From NCBI GenBank assembly GCA_902777205.1, contig CACYSU010000004.1, positions 68,125 to 104,226 of the forward strand: a stretch of DNA of 36,102 nt, given 5' to 3'. Both the position numbers and the translations under genes were made by a program. Shown here one piece after another: positions 35,841 through 36,102 of this stretch. The stretch's first letter is position 1. Every line of letters begins with the position of its first letter. The notes under the pieces were generated by a model. The model made no database searches, was not told where the DNA came from, and saw nothing but the letters and a program-made list of their open reading frames with translations. The DNA is from an uncultured Rhodospirillales bacterium (lineage in GTDB: Bacteria; Pseudomonadota; Alphaproteobacteria; CAAGCB01; CAG-977).

Positions 35841-36102
35841 AAGCGCTAACCGGGCAAAAGCAGATTTCAAATATCAATATACGCTGCAATGATCAGAATA
35901 TCCAATTCCGTTATTACACGTCCACTTTATCCATATCCAAGATGTGTCTTATCTACGCCACGTATGATGCACTTTGTCGGCAATCATACTCCGGCGATCT
36001 GCATCCCGCGGCCTTGGTTTTTGTCGCCTGTTTTTTTGTTCCCCTGCGGTTAAGACCGGCGTTCGGTGCGTTTTAGGCACATTCCACGTCCGTCAAGTTA
36101 TC
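35841..36102 (-). mobile_element. Probable degraded IS5-family transposase remnant
   Basis: No intact reading frame exists here. One minus-strand frame reads TPVLTAGEQKNRRQKPRPRD and then MIADKVHH, followed by a stop. LTAGE and IADK resemble the stretch around the second catalytic Asp in IS5-type DDE transposases (LTAGQ and ADKGYD). A further possible match is ILIIAAYIDI ending at about 35870. Terminal repeats were not found, and the element may continue beyond the window. With 35707-35840, this is the only stretch over 300 bases without an intact gene. Confidence 0.35.

Overview
The window looks like a piece of chromosome from an alphaproteobacterium. The clearest sign is a ChpT-type histidine phosphotransferase (minus strand, 7775-8383), a family known from the alphaproteobacterial CckA-ChpT-CtrA relay. 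A GlnE/GlnB/GlnA nitrogen-control set and several AsmA-type envelope proteins fit this. No flagellar or complete chemotaxis genes are seen, and the CheA-like protein beside ChpT has lost its key residues. That suggests a reduced, probably non-motile and perhaps host-associated lineage related to Rhodospirillales; the placement is inference. Most of the window is GC-rich; the last 1.9 kb is not.

Layout. (1) 1-5165: the tail of an M23 peptidase, an unknown exported protein, a DUF2157 plus GDYXXLXY membrane pair on the minus strand, and a divergent DUF3015-DUF4105 pair. (2) 5169-9371: a ChpT plus degenerate CheA-like operon on the minus strand, divergent from a small unknown protein and a type IV prepilin-like protein. 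(3) 9372-14915: a minus-strand operon upp, giant AsmA-like protein, LpoB-like lipoprotein. (4) 15096-21037: a nucleoside-catabolism operon, cdd, purine nucleoside phosphorylase, deoC, deoA, deoB, followed after a hairpin by a second, strongly divergent deoA paralog. (5) 20.9-30.6 kb: glnE (minus), a YhdP/AsmA-like protein, tRNA-His (minus), a putative HExxH metallopeptidase, glnB and glnA. (6) 30.6-34.2 kb: an M48 metalloprotease with a repeat tail, a DsbA/ScsC-like oxidoreductase, a DJ-1/PfpI protein and a lipoprotein gene that appears frameshifted. (7) 34.2-36.1 kb: an AT-rich DUF2971 gene, a decayed phage-type PBECR2-like fragment and a likely remnant of an IS5-type transposase.

How the genes fit together. 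Cytidine deaminase, the phosphorylases, phosphopentomutase and deoxyribose-phosphate aldolase convert (deoxy)nucleosides to bases and central carbon metabolites. The divergent upp recovers uracil. GlnB senses nitrogen, GlnE adenylylates glutamine synthetase, and GlnA is that target; it keeps the adenylylation tyrosine. Many of the other genes act in the envelope: AsmA-like proteins, LpoB, M23, M48, DsbA and DUF4105.

The best candidates for undescribed biology are the deoA paralog, which has lost the phosphate-binding loop while keeping the pyrimidine-binding residues, and the ChpT/CheA-like pair, in which the CheA-like partner has no phosphorylatable histidine. No complete unknown multi-gene system such as a defence island or CRISPR array is evident.
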